Assembly: GCA_020636315.1 (NCBI GenBank)
Contig: JACJYA010000003.1
Span: forward strand, 248,001 to 312,000
Reading direction: 5' to 3'
DNA: 64,000 bases
Source: Lewinellaceae bacterium
GTDB lineage: Bacteria; Bacteroidota; Bacteroidia; Chitinophagales; Saprospiraceae
Made by a program: the position numbers and the translations under genes. Positions 44,403 through 52,590 of this stretch are shown in pieces. The notes beneath the pieces were generated by a model, which did no database searches, was not told the DNA's origin, and saw only the letters and a list, made by a program, of their open reading frames with translations. Positions within the stretch are counted from its first letter, which is position 1, and each line of letters starts with the position of its first letter.

Positions 44403-44414
44403 ATGTATCGACAT
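44403..44414. promoter_or_regulatory. Possible MarR operator upstream of yceI
   Basis: An ATGTATCGACAT imperfect palindrome, resembling ATGTATATACA at 44906-44916 in the marR promoter (shared ATGTAT and ACA, same spacing on one or other strand). Short, so only suggestive. Confidence 0.35.
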
Positions 44415-44437
44415 TTATTATTTTAAAAAAAACAACG

Positions 44438-44890
44438 TCAATCTCTAATTTTATCCAGCAGGCAATTCAACTGGGCCGCCTCTTCCTGGCTGAGGTTGCC
44501 CATCCGCTCGTGAAGGCCCTCTTCCATGATGCGGGAGAGCGTTTCCAGCAACTGCAATCCTTTATCTGTGATCCTGATGTCAACCCGGCGGCGGTCTGAC
44601 GGGCACACCCGCCTTTCCACATAGCCTTTCTGTTTCAGTTTTTCCACCAGTCGCGAAGCATTCGACATTTTATCGATCATACGCTCGGTGAGCAATTTGA
44701 TGGTGGCAGGCTCCGGATGCATCCCACGCAATATGCGGAGAATGTTGAATTGTTGCCACGACACCCTGTGCGGTTTCAGCAACTGTGCTGAGTTCTGGCT
44801 TAACCAGGAAGCCGTGAAAAGCAAATTAATGTGCGCTTTATGATACACACTCGTGAATTTCCGCTGCTTTATTTCTTCTTCAATTTTCAT
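44438..44890 (-). CDS. MarR-family transcriptional regulator
   Basis: The product has 150 residues from the start at 44890 (MKIEEEIKQRKFTSVYHKAH); the upstream ATG at 44917 is inside the promoter. The winged-helix DNA-binding core is visible: SWQQFNILRILRGMHPEPAT, KLLTERMIDKMSNASRLVEK, and GYVERRVCPSDRRRVDIRIT. MarR proteins repress nearby genes until a ligand binds. The promoter at 44899-44929 leaves almost no 5' leader. It is upstream of yceI on the same strand (about 100 bases apart). Confidence 0.92.
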   Translation of the reverse strand: MKIEEEIKQRKFTSVYHKAHINLLFTASWLSQNSAQLLKPHRVSWQQFNILRILRGMHPEPATIKLLTERMIDKMSNASRLVEKLKQKGYVERRVCPSDRRRVDIRITDKGLQLLETLSRIMEEGLHERMGNLSQEEAAQLNCLLDKIRD

Positions 44891-44898
44891 TACAGGCA

Positions 44899-44929
44899 CA
44901 AATATATGTATATACAATTAAAGTTGCAA
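44899..44929 (-). promoter_or_regulatory. Bacteroidota promoter of marR (TTG - 20 nt - TATATTTG)
   Basis: On the minus strand the -33 TTG is at 44929-44927 and the -7 box TATATTTG at 44906-44899, with a 20-nt spacer. The spacer contains a perfect TGTATATACA palindrome (44907-44916) and a GTTGCAAC palindrome spans the -33 side. Transcription would start about 3 bases before the marR ATG. Confidence 0.7.
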
Positions 44930-45054
44930 CATTGAAATAGATTTTACCAGGATTTTTATCCGGCTTAAAAATAAGCCCTTTGGGGAAAAACTACACTGCA
45001 GAGGTAAAATTACCAATATAATCAGGGTATTTCCTCAAATTCAATTAAATGATG

Positions 45055-45062
45055 TAGCTTTG
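45055..45062 (+). promoter_or_regulatory. Bacteroidota -7 box of proC (TAGCTTTG)
   Basis: Exact TAnnTTTG match, about 106 bases upstream of proC. The implied leader is about 100 bases. Confidence 0.5.
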
Positions 45063-45168
45063 GCCTTCGAAAATGACTGGTGTTCAAATAAACCTGAACT
45101 GCCGGCCTTTTTTAAGAGCTTGTCCAAATTTAACCCTCCCATTTCATCCCCGTTAAACAAGAATTAAG

Positions 45169-45975
45169 ATGAAGATCCTGATTATCGGTGGTGGGAATAT
45201 GGGCCTGACTTATGCCCAGAGTTTTCTGCGTTCCCACATTACCAGTAAGGAAGACATGATGATCCTTGAGAAATCAGCCGGAAAAGCAGAAGCGCTTTCC
45301 AAAAAAGACATCGGTACGGTTTACAGCCGGCCGGAAGACTGCCTCGAACAGGCTGACCTGGTCATTTTTGCAGTGAAACCCCAGGATTCCGGGACATTAT
45401 TCAAGTCCCTCAAACCGATGATCGACGCTCAGCAGGTATTTCTTTCGATAATGGCAGGGGTCAGGATCTCGACAATCATAGAATCACTGGGCGTCAGTAA
45501 AGTTATCCGGGCCATGCCCAACCTGCCTGCCCAGATCGGAATGGGGATGACTGCCTTCACTTCTTCGGATGATGTGACCCGCATTGAGCTGGTCATGGTT
45601 CAGAACCTGCTCAATACCACGGGCAAGACTATATATGTAGAGAAAGAAGAAGCCATTGATGCTGCAACCGCCATCAGCGGCAGCGGGCCGGCTTACGTAT
45701 GGTTTTTCATGAAATCCCTGATGGATGCCGCCCGGGAGATGGGGTTCAGCTATTCGGAATCCGAGCTGCTGGTCAGCCAGACTTTTCGGGGAGCCATTGA
45801 GCTGTTCAATAAAACGGATTTCACCTGCGAAGAATGGATAGATAAAGTCTGCTCCCGGGGAGGCACTACAGAGGCCGCCCTGGCCACTTACAACCAGAAC
45901 CTGGTCCGGGATGACATCATCTCCGGGGCCAATGCGGCCCTGAAACGGGCAGTTGAGTTGGGAAGTGGGAAATAA
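45169..45975 (+). CDS. proC: Pyrroline-5-carboxylate reductase
   Basis: The product has 268 residues. It shows the NAD(P)-binding start ILIIGGGNMGLTYAQSFL, VIFAVKPQDSGTLFKSLKPM, IRAMPNLPAQIGMGMTAFTS, the substrate-binding AISGSGPAYVWFFMKSLMDA, and the C-terminal VCSRGGTTEAALATYN. It performs the last step of proline synthesis, in the cytoplasm. It stands alone with a -7 box about 100 bases upstream. Confidence 0.96.
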   Translation: MKILIIGGGNMGLTYAQSFLRSHITSKEDMMILEKSAGKAEALSKKDIGTVYSRPEDCLEQADLVIFAVKPQDSGTLFKSLKPMIDAQQVFLSIMAGVRISTIIESLGVSKVIRAMPNLPAQIGMGMTAFTSSDDVTRIELVMVQNLLNTTGKTIYVEKEEAIDAATAISGSGPAYVWFFMKSLMDAAREMGFSYSESELLVSQTFRGAIELFNKTDFTCEEWIDKVCSRGGTTEAALATYNQNLVRDDIISGANAALKRAVELGSGK

Positions 45976-46095
45976 ATTCCGGGCCCTACCGCCATAATTC
46001 GGCCTGTAACACGTTATACAAAAAAACGTATATTACGGGAAAAGAGGCCTGATTCTACAGGAAGGCGCCACCCGTTCACCAAAAGGCCCACAGTA

Positions 46096-47748
46096 ATGGA
46101 CAATGCTCAACTCGTATCGGAAATCAAACAACTACTGGGCAATGCCGAAACGGAAAAGGCACTGGGCCGGCTTATCGGCCTTCTGCAAAGCAGCCCGAAA
46201 TACAGGAACCTGAACAGCCTGGCGCTGCAGGCGCGCGCCCGGTTCAGAAAGGCTCAACAAGACGAGCTCCAGGGGCTTGCCTCCGGAGAAGCGGTTAAAC
46301 TTACCTACAACCAGGTAACGCGGCAGGCCCTGCAGATCGTCGAATGGCTGGAAGAGGGAAAGCTCGACCCGGAAGTAAGCTCGGCCGAAAGCCGCCCCGG
46401 CCGTTGGCCGTGGGTGATAGGCGCCCTTGTGCTGCTTATTGCCATTGCAGGCGGAGGGTACTGGTGGTGGGCACAATCTCAGGCTCAGGAACCAGGAGAA
46501 GAGCTATCATCAGCCTGCCATATAGACCGGCAATTTGAAAAGGGTTCAGAATTCAACATCCTGCTCGTACCATTCCAGGTTGTAGCGGGAGAACCACAAA
46601 AGCCACACGCATTGATTGCCGCCCGCCTTGAATCCTTTATCAAGGAATACAACATCAACTGCGACTTTGGCACACTGCTTTGTAAAGATTCCGACAGTTT
46701 TCTATCCATTGATGACGCTACACGCCTGGCTAAAGAATTTGAGGCCCAGCTGATCATCTGGGGCACAGCAGAAAGTTCACCCCAGGGGTCAACCATCAAT
46801 ACCAACTACAAATTCCTCAAAAAGAAGGGCAAGGATGAAAGCAACCTCGAACTTTCCAAACTGGAATTGTCAGAAGGGTCGCAACTGGCAACGGTCAGTA
46901 CGCTCTCCAGCATCGCCACCAGCGGGATCCTTACCCAGGCTATAGAGAAAAGCATCAGGCTCCTTTTCGGCCTCATCGCTCATGAGGCGGGAGATGCTTC
47001 AACGGCCATTGAGATGCTCGAAGGATATCAACCGTCTGACTCTACGGCTCACCTCGTAAAAGGCATGGTCCTCGCCGAAGATTATCTGGCCAACAAACAG
47101 GAAGACAAGGCCTGGGAATCCTATAATGAAGTGCTGGCCGTACACCCCGATTACGCACTGGCAAGGAACAACCGGGGGGTGCTCAACCTGAAAAAAGGCA
47201 ATTACACGGAGGCGGCGGAAGACCTCACCGTGTTCCTAAAGAAAGATTCCAGCAATGTGAAGGCCCTTGAGGCCCGCAGCGAGGCTTATCTCAAAGCCGA
47301 CCAGTTGAAACAAGCCCGTGAGGACCTGCTGAAAGTGAAAAAGATGAGGCCACCGGACCGCACCATCAACCAAAGGATCGAAGAGGTCGATAAGAAGATA
47401 GAGGAAGAGAAAAAGGCCAAAGCCTCGGCCGAAGCGGAGTTGCAGGCCAACCCCAACAACCTGGCTGCCTGGAACCAAAAGGCCATTTCCAGCCACCGTC
47501 TGGGCGACTTTGCCGAAGCGGTCAAGGCCGGCGAGGCCATCCTTCAGCGCGATCCCGACAATAAGGAGGCCTTTACCCAGATCATTAAGGCCTACCGAAG
47601 CGCCAATGACACCACACAGGTGAAAAAATGGATACAGAAAGCGGAGGATGCCGGTATCGCTCCCAGCCAGCTAGAAGGGGTTGCCCCCACCAACCTGAAC
47701 CGAATACAACTTCCGTCCACCAGGTTCGACTTGTCCAAGAAAAATTGA
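46096..47748 (+). CDS. EAD11-like domain + transmembrane helix + TPR protein
   Basis: The product has 550 residues. The N-terminal 85 residues (VSEIKQLLGNAETEKALGRL then LNSLALQARARFRKAQQDEL and VTRQALQIVEWLEEG) resemble effector-associated domain 11, a death-like adaptor domain of bacterial conflict systems. One transmembrane helix is at about 99-120 (WPWVIGALVLLIAIAGGGYW). Residues 140-240 form an alpha/beta region (FNILLVPFQVVAGEPQKPHA) like the TolB/FlgO-type N-domains of adenylyl cyclase/TPR proteins. From about 300 there are TPR units (HPDYALARNNRGVLNLKKGN and NPNNLAAWNQKAISSHRLGD). EAD domains recruit effectors by same-type contact; no effector is adjacent here. Prediction by eye only. 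Confidence 0.72.
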   Translation: MDNAQLVSEIKQLLGNAETEKALGRLIGLLQSSPKYRNLNSLALQARARFRKAQQDELQGLASGEAVKLTYNQVTRQALQIVEWLEEGKLDPEVSSAESRPGRWPWVIGALVLLIAIAGGGYWWWAQSQAQEPGEELSSACHIDRQFEKGSEFNILLVPFQVVAGEPQKPHALIAARLESFIKEYNINCDFGTLLCKDSDSFLSIDDATRLAKEFEAQLIIWGTAESSPQGSTINTNYKFLKKKGKDESNLELSKLELSEGSQLATVSTLSSIATSGILTQAIEKSIRLLFGLIAHEAGDASTAIEMLEGYQPSDSTAHLVKGMVLAEDYLANKQEDKAWESYNEVLAVHPDYALARNNRGVLNLKKGNYTEAAEDLTVFLKKDSSNVKALEARSEAYLKADQLKQAREDLLKVKKMRPPDRTINQRIEEVDKKIEEEKKAKASAEAELQANPNNLAAWNQKAISSHRLGDFAEAVKAGEAILQRDPDNKEAFTQIIKAYRSANDTTQVKKWIQKAEDAGIAPSQLEGVAPTNLNRIQLPSTRFDLSKKN

Positions 47749-47877
47749 CAGGCTTGGGCGCAGCAACCATCCCGGAAAATTTGTAACTTTCAGGGCGACA
47801 TTATTTCACGTTTTTGATGACACTGCCGGCAGGTAACCGTTTACCCGCGGCCCATTTTTCACTAAAGCCCTGCAGCT

Positions 47878-49215
47878 ATGCCGGACCAGCAACTGTTGCC
47901 TTTTATTTTTCTTTTCATAGGCCTTCTTCTGGGCGCCGCACTCGGATGGCTGGCAAGCAGGCTTCGCCAGCAGAAAAACCTGATCTCCAAAGATGAGGCA
48001 GAGCAAGCCTATGTTCCCAAATTGCTCTACCGGCAAGTCCAGGAACAAGCCGACGCTTACCTCGGCGATATCCACGAAAAAGAAGAAGAGCTGCGAATAC
48101 TGAGCGGGCGCCTCGCCGGGCAGGAACAGGTAATCCGAAACCTCGAAAGCCAGCTCGATACCCAAAAAGGAGAACTCGCCAAACTTCAGGAACAATCCAG
48201 GGCCGAATTCGAAAACCTCGCCAACCGCCTGCTGGAAGAAAAAAGCAGGAAATTCACCCTCCAGAACCAGGAGCAGTTGCAACAGATCCTCACTCCACTG
48301 CGTGAAAAGATCAAGGCCTTCGAAGAAGGAGTGGAAAAGCGCTTTCTCGAGGAGACCAAAGACCGGGTGAGCCTAAAAAAAGAGATCGAACACCTCCGGG
48401 AACTGAACCAACAGCTGAGTGCAGATGCCAACAACCTGGCCAGCGCCTTAAAAGGAGACAATAAAACCCAGGGAGACTGGGGAGAGATCCAACTGGAGCT
48501 GCTACTGGAAAAAGCTGGCCTGAAAAGGGGAATCCACTATGAGGCCCAGCCCAGCTTTTCAGAGAATGGCAAACAGAAACGCCCCGATTTTGTCATCAAC
48601 CTCCCGGAAGGCAAACACCTGGTGCTGGACTCCAAGGTGTCCTTAACGGCATACAGCCGTTTTCGCCAGGCCGAAGAGGAGCAAAGCCGCAGGCTCCACC
48701 TCAAAGCCCACGTCGATAGTATCCGGCAACACGTAAAAAACCTGAGCAGCAAGAATTACCAACAGCTATATCAGATCCATTCCCCGGACTACCTCCTCCT
48801 TTTTATCCCCATTGAGCCGGCGTTCGCGCTGGCCGTTCAGCAGGACGAACGCCTTTTTCTGGATGCCCTCGACCACAACATCGTCATTGTCTCTACTTCT
48901 ACCCTACTGGCCACCATGCGCACCGTTTCCTACATCTGGAAGCAGGAGAAACAGAAGCGGAGTGTACTGGAGATCGCCCGCCAAAGCGGAATGCTTTACG
49001 ATAAATTCGTCAATTTTGTCGAAGACCTCAAAGGCATTGGCCAGCGGCTCGAACAGGCTCAGGGCGCTTACCACGATGCCATGAACAAACTAGTGGATTC
49101 CAAAAAGTACGGAGACACCCTGGTTGGCCGGGCGGAACGCATCCGCGAACTGGGAGCCAGGGCCTCTAAAAGCCTGCCGGAAGGGATGGTGGAAGCTGCT
49201 TTGGAGGAGGAATAA
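47878..49215 (+). CDS. rmuC: DNA recombination protein RmuC
   Basis: The product has 445 residues. An N-terminal membrane helix (PFIFLFIGLLLGAALGWLAS) is followed by a coiled coil (about 35-180), then the RmuC nuclease-like domain: GDWGEIQLELLLEKAGLKRG, NLPEGKHLVLDSKVSLTAYS and LLFIPIEPAFALAVQQDERL. RmuC limits DNA inversions and rearrangements and has a restriction-endonuclease-like core. It stands alone on the plus strand and is followed by a leftward gene. Confidence 0.96.
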   Translation: MPDQQLLPFIFLFIGLLLGAALGWLASRLRQQKNLISKDEAEQAYVPKLLYRQVQEQADAYLGDIHEKEEELRILSGRLAGQEQVIRNLESQLDTQKGELAKLQEQSRAEFENLANRLLEEKSRKFTLQNQEQLQQILTPLREKIKAFEEGVEKRFLEETKDRVSLKKEIEHLRELNQQLSADANNLASALKGDNKTQGDWGEIQLELLLEKAGLKRGIHYEAQPSFSENGKQKRPDFVINLPEGKHLVLDSKVSLTAYSRFRQAEEEQSRRLHLKAHVDSIRQHVKNLSSKNYQQLYQIHSPDYLLLFIPIEPAFALAVQQDERLFLDALDHNIVIVSTSTLLATMRTVSYIWKQEKQKRSVLEIARQSGMLYDKFVNFVEDLKGIGQRLEQAQGAYHDAMNKLVDSKKYGDTLVGRAERIRELGARASKSLPEGMVEAALEEE

Positions 49216-49256
49216 TTGGATATGGAGGCCGTTCGGAGTTCGCTGTCCACCTCTTT

Positions 49257-50678
49257 TTATTGAAACAACTTATAACGCTCCTCAAAAGCCGAAAGCAACC
49301 ACGCCCGGTCCGTCAAAAGGTGGGTAGTGCGTATTTTTTCTTCCAGTTTTTTCCACCTCCCCCGTTTGCCCCTCAATATTTGAAACAGGAGGTCACAAAA
49401 GTTCAGGAAGGTCTGTTTAAGCGCGGCGGAAATGAGTTTATTGCGCTTGAGAAAAATGGTGAAAGCCGCAAGCAAGGAAAGCAAGGGGTCGATTTCACCT
49501 TTTTCGTAATAGATCTTTGCCAGCATGACCCGGGCTCCCAGGTAGTAATTCAAATCGGAATAAGCAACCCGGTTGAGATGTTCCTGAGCTTTCTCAAAGC
49601 TCCGGGTGTAGTAATACAACTCCGCAAGGTTGTAGTGGAGGGCATTTTCCCGAAAAGCCTCCGGTAAAGCCGGTGCATACTGTTGAATGAAAGGCTCGAT
49701 CCACTGGTAACGCTGAAGCCGCAGTGCAAGTTTAACCACATTGGTAAAGGCCCAGGGGGACAAATAGCCGCCGTCGATTAGTATCTCACTTTCGATCCCT
49801 TCCAGGTAGAGTTGAAGGGCCTTTTCGATGTAAACCTCCTGGCCCTGGCGGATCTTACGCGCACAGTAGTTGATGGCAAACAAATAAATGTCCTTCAGGC
49901 TCTCTTTCGGAATATCAGCAGAGTGGTGGGTTAACATTCCCTGGAGGCGGCCGAAATGCGTTTGATTTTCTTCATCCATCAAGGCCTGGAGAATAGTAAA
50001 GTAAAGCTCAATGATCGGCTCTTCGAAAAAATGTTGGCCCTGCAGGTGAGCCAGCCAGTGGCCTGAAATATTGAGCTCATAGTCGCCCTTGATAATGGTC
50101 TGCCGGTCAAGCATAGCACATGCAAACTGAAGCTTTCGCAAATGGTAGTAACAATCCAGGTGGTCAGCTGCCTGCTGAATGCTCGCATCGTATCGCCTCA
50201 GCCGCTGCCGCTCAAAGTGCCGTTCCTCTACTTCCGACAACTGCAGGCGGTGAAAAAAATACTGGCTCCTGCGCCCTTTTTCCTCCTGCATGTATTTTTC
50301 CATACGCCGCCGGCTCTGCCGGTAACTCTTGTTCAACTGGCGGTCCGACAGGCAATCCATCAGCAGCGTCTCATTCCGGATGATTTCTGCCCCCTGCCGC
50401 TCGGCCACCCAGAATTTCTCGACGAGCTTGTACAAGTTGCTCGACATATACCTGAACTGCTTGTCATCAAATTCCCGCCCCGGAAACACCGCCTTAAAGC
50501 AAGCCCTCTTTTCCATGCCTTTCGCTCTGAAATCCGGCTGGAATTTAAGCAGGTGCCGGAGAAAACGAGACAACTCTTCTTTTTGGTTGAAGTACGGAGA
50601 AGCCACAAACAAACTCAAGGCAGCCAGTTCTTTATCATCCATGGTTCGAAGAGCAGAGGCCAGTTTACTTTTTTTCAT
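49257..50678 (-). CDS. Uncharacterised helical repeat protein
   Basis: The product has 473 residues with no signal peptide or membrane segment. The N-terminal part KLASALRTMDDKELAALSLF followed by VASPYFNQKEELSRFLRHLL and FPGREFDDKQFRYMSSNLYK is a recognisable start that I believe occurs in many Saprospiraceae paralogues, but I cannot name it. The rest is helical, with TPR/SEL-like stretches (EAFRENALHYNLAELYYYTR then SFEKAQEHLNRV, YYLGARVMLAKIYYEKGEID). It is possibly a scaffold or regulatory protein. It is convergent with rmuC. Confidence 0.65.
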   Translation of the reverse strand: MKKSKLASALRTMDDKELAALSLFVASPYFNQKEELSRFLRHLLKFQPDFRAKGMEKRACFKAVFPGREFDDKQFRYMSSNLYKLVEKFWVAERQGAEIIRNETLLMDCLSDRQLNKSYRQSRRRMEKYMQEEKGRRSQYFFHRLQLSEVEERHFERQRLRRYDASIQQAADHLDCYYHLRKLQFACAMLDRQTIIKGDYELNISGHWLAHLQGQHFFEEPIIELYFTILQALMDEENQTHFGRLQGMLTHHSADIPKESLKDIYLFAINYCARKIRQGQEVYIEKALQLYLEGIESEILIDGGYLSPWAFTNVVKLALRLQRYQWIEPFIQQYAPALPEAFRENALHYNLAELYYYTRSFEKAQEHLNRVAYSDLNYYLGARVMLAKIYYEKGEIDPLLSLLAAFTIFLKRNKLISAALKQTFLNFCDLLFQILRGKRGRWKKLEEKIRTTHLLTDRAWLLSAFEERYKLFQ

Positions 50679-50885
50679 TTTCCCGCTTTATGGTTTGCAT
50701 TGGCTTTTTTTACGAAAATAGCGGGGAGATTGTTGCCCCGGCAATCCGGCAAATTCATGCAACATATATAATTTTTTTTAACTTAAATATTATAAAAAAT
50801 TAATTTCCAACTACTTAAAGCAATCATTTGCTTTCCCTGCAGAAAACACTGCCGCGATTTACCTGACAATTTAAAAAAAATGTAG

Positions 50886-50916
50886 TTGAAAAAATTCTCC
50901 TAATCTGCTAAGTTTG
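50886..50916 (+). promoter_or_regulatory. Bacteroidota promoter (TTG - 20 nt - TAAGTTTG)
   Basis: The -33 TTG at 50886-50888 and -7 box TAAGTTTG at 50909-50916 are separated by exactly 20 bases, the consensus arrangement. The predicted start of transcription near 50922 rules out the ATG at 50914 as a start codon and supports ATG 50947. Confidence 0.8.
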
Positions 50917-50946
50917 TACCGACATGAGAAGAAAAGAGATCGGATA

Positions 50947-52059
50947 ATGAGAAAATATGTGGCCTTAATAGCATTCGCCCTGATTGGTTGCAGCGGATTA
51001 GACCCCGTTTCAGCCCAGCAGGCCTGGCCAGGAGATGTAAACAATAACGGCGTCGTTAATGCAGCTGACGTGTTGTACTGGGGCCTGGCCTTTGGCAGTA
51101 TGGGCCCGGCCAGAAATAACCCTACCACTGATTGGCAGGGGCAGGATATCACCGATCCGTGGCCTGAGTCTTTCCCGAACGGGTTGAACTATGCATACGC
51201 TGATTGTGATGGAAACGGAACGATAGGAGAAAATGACCTGGAAGAAGGGATTGAAGAAAATTTTGGCCTTTCCCATGGGAGTGTCCTGAGTGATGGTTTC
51301 CTGAACGGCACAGTGGGTAATGCCCCGAGGATATTCCTCACCCCCAGCGCCACCCTGGTGGAACCGGGAGCCTCAGTCGATATCGGGCTCAGCCTTGGCA
51401 GCCAGGAATTTCCTGTATCTGGTTTTTACGGAATTGCCATTATGCTAAGTTATGACAACGAATTCCTTGGGAATGAGGACGCTTTTCATTTTGAAGCAGG
51501 TAACAACAGCTGGATCACCGCCCCAAATAAAGATTTCTTTCATCATGATGAGGGAAGCTCCTCCGGCAAAGCCCAACTTGCCATTACCCGCCTTGACCAG
51601 CAACCTCAGGGGCCCGGTTTCGGGGAGATTGGAAAGTTTTCAATTGTCATTGAAGACATCATCGTTGGGCTTGAAAAGGTGGATACATTCCGCCTGAGGA
51701 TTGACAGCATTCTTCTGATTGACGAATCGCTCAATACCTACCCGGTTGTACCCGATACGGCAACCATCCTGATAACAAAGGATAGTGCCCTGGTGAGCAC
51801 TTCCAACCCAAAGGCTATGGTTAACGTGCAGGTATTTCCCAATCCGGTTTCCGACAAGCTGTTTATAAAGTGTAATACCCGGATATCAGAACTGCTTCTC
51901 GTTGATGCCCTGGGAAAGACAGTTACCGTACAAAAAAACGATTCTCCAGGTTCAATAACCCAGATAGAGGTTTCCGGCCTTCCAGGGGGACTGTATTGGG
52001 CCATAGGGAGAACTGCCACAGGTTCATTCAGAGAGAAAATTATTATTCACTCTGAATAA
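50947..52059 (+). CDS. Secreted EF-hand/dockerin-like protein with cohesin-like domain and T9SS tail
   Basis: The product has 370 residues from ATG 50947 (MRKYVALIAFALIGC), set by the promoter. The signal is either a lipobox (LIGC) or a cleaved peptide after VSAQQ. Residues about 28-110 hold two calcium-binding EF-hand/dockerin-type loops (GDVNNNGVVNAADVLYWGLA and DCDGNGTIGENDLEEGIEEN). A beta-rich cohesin-like region follows (about 125-280, VEPGASVDIGLSLGSQEFPV). A type A T9SS domain closes it (VFPNPVSDKLFIKCN to SFREKIIIHSE). Here such dockerin-like loops probably fold a calcium-bound domain rather than form a cellulosome. Function unknown. Confidence 0.85.
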   Translation: MRKYVALIAFALIGCSGLDPVSAQQAWPGDVNNNGVVNAADVLYWGLAFGSMGPARNNPTTDWQGQDITDPWPESFPNGLNYAYADCDGNGTIGENDLEEGIEENFGLSHGSVLSDGFLNGTVGNAPRIFLTPSATLVEPGASVDIGLSLGSQEFPVSGFYGIAIMLSYDNEFLGNEDAFHFEAGNNSWITAPNKDFFHHDEGSSSGKAQLAITRLDQQPQGPGFGEIGKFSIVIEDIIVGLEKVDTFRLRIDSILLIDESLNTYPVVPDTATILITKDSALVSTSNPKAMVNVQVFPNPVSDKLFIKCNTRISELLLVDALGKTVTVQKNDSPGSITQIEVSGLPGGLYWAIGRTATGSFREKIIIHSE

Positions 52060-52105
52060 TATCCTGAAGAAATAAGATTCCCCATTGCTAACTATTTACC
52101 AAGCC

Positions 52106-52133
52106 GGCCGCCTCCAATGGAGGCGGCCTTTTT
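52106..52133 (+). terminator. Intrinsic terminator
   Basis: A 10-bp stem GGCCGCCTCC/GGAGGCGGCC with an AAT loop and a T5 tract, 46 bases after the stop of the EF-hand gene. Confidence 0.93.
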
Positions 52134-52463
52134 GTTAAGATTTGGTTATTCCCGAAAAAGGCCAAAACATCCTGCCGCTTCATTGCGTTACAGAGGACAT
52201 TTTACAATTGAATAATTGCACCTAAAACGAAAAAAATGGCCTTAACCGATACCAGTTAATGAACCACGACACCAAGCAGTACTTAGAGTATGTTGGGATT
52301 TTATCTATTGCGCTGAAATCGCCACTTTTTTGTTGATACTTCGTTGCAGAACCGGGCTTCGTAGCCCGGCTACGACCCCGAACCTGCGCCTTGTCTCATC
52401 AAAAAAATGACTGATTTCATCATCAAAAACAAATTCCCAACATACTCTTAAAAATTTACGGTT
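52134..52463. other. Gene-free stretch between terminator and the small membrane peptide
   Basis: About 330 bases without a supported gene, mostly taken up by the inverted-repeat element at 52285-52448. I see no tRNA. Confidence 0.5.
52285..52448. repeat. 164-bp element bounded by 14-bp inverted repeats
   Basis: AGAGTATGTTGGGA at 52285-52298 and its exact reverse complement at 52435-52448 (one more mismatch then TT beyond). Inside there is a GGGCT-TCGT-AGCCC hairpin around 52353-52370 and no coding potential. It looks like a miniature inverted-repeat element or a structured intergenic element. I see no clear target-site duplication. Confidence 0.5.
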
Positions 52464-52568
52464 ATGAACCTTCTATTGATTGCAGGCTTAATATTCTTTT
52501 ATTTGTTTCTTCTCGGCCTGGCCGGCGACCTGGATAAAAAATATCAGAAAAGCAGAAAAGAGTTTTAG
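52464..52568 (+). CDS. 34-residue single-helix membrane peptide
   Basis: The frame reads MNLLLIAGLIFFYLFLLGLA then GDLDKKYQKSRKEF. One transmembrane helix (about 3-22) is followed by a charged tail (about 23-34). It is complete, with ATG at 52464 and TAG at 52566-52568. It is 22 bases ahead of the stop of the leftward acyltransferase. The layout resembles small cytochrome-oxidase- or ATPase-associated single-pass peptides, but no such complex is close by. It is too short to be sure that it is translated. Confidence 0.45.
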   Translation: MNLLLIAGLIFFYLFLLGLAGDLDKKYQKSRKEF

Positions 52569-52590
52569 GATGCCCTGATTGCTGTCTGTC

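Noticed and set aside
50914..50946. Earlier ATG as start of the EF-hand protein
   Set aside because: It lies inside the -7 region of a near-perfect promoter and would spoil the signal peptide.
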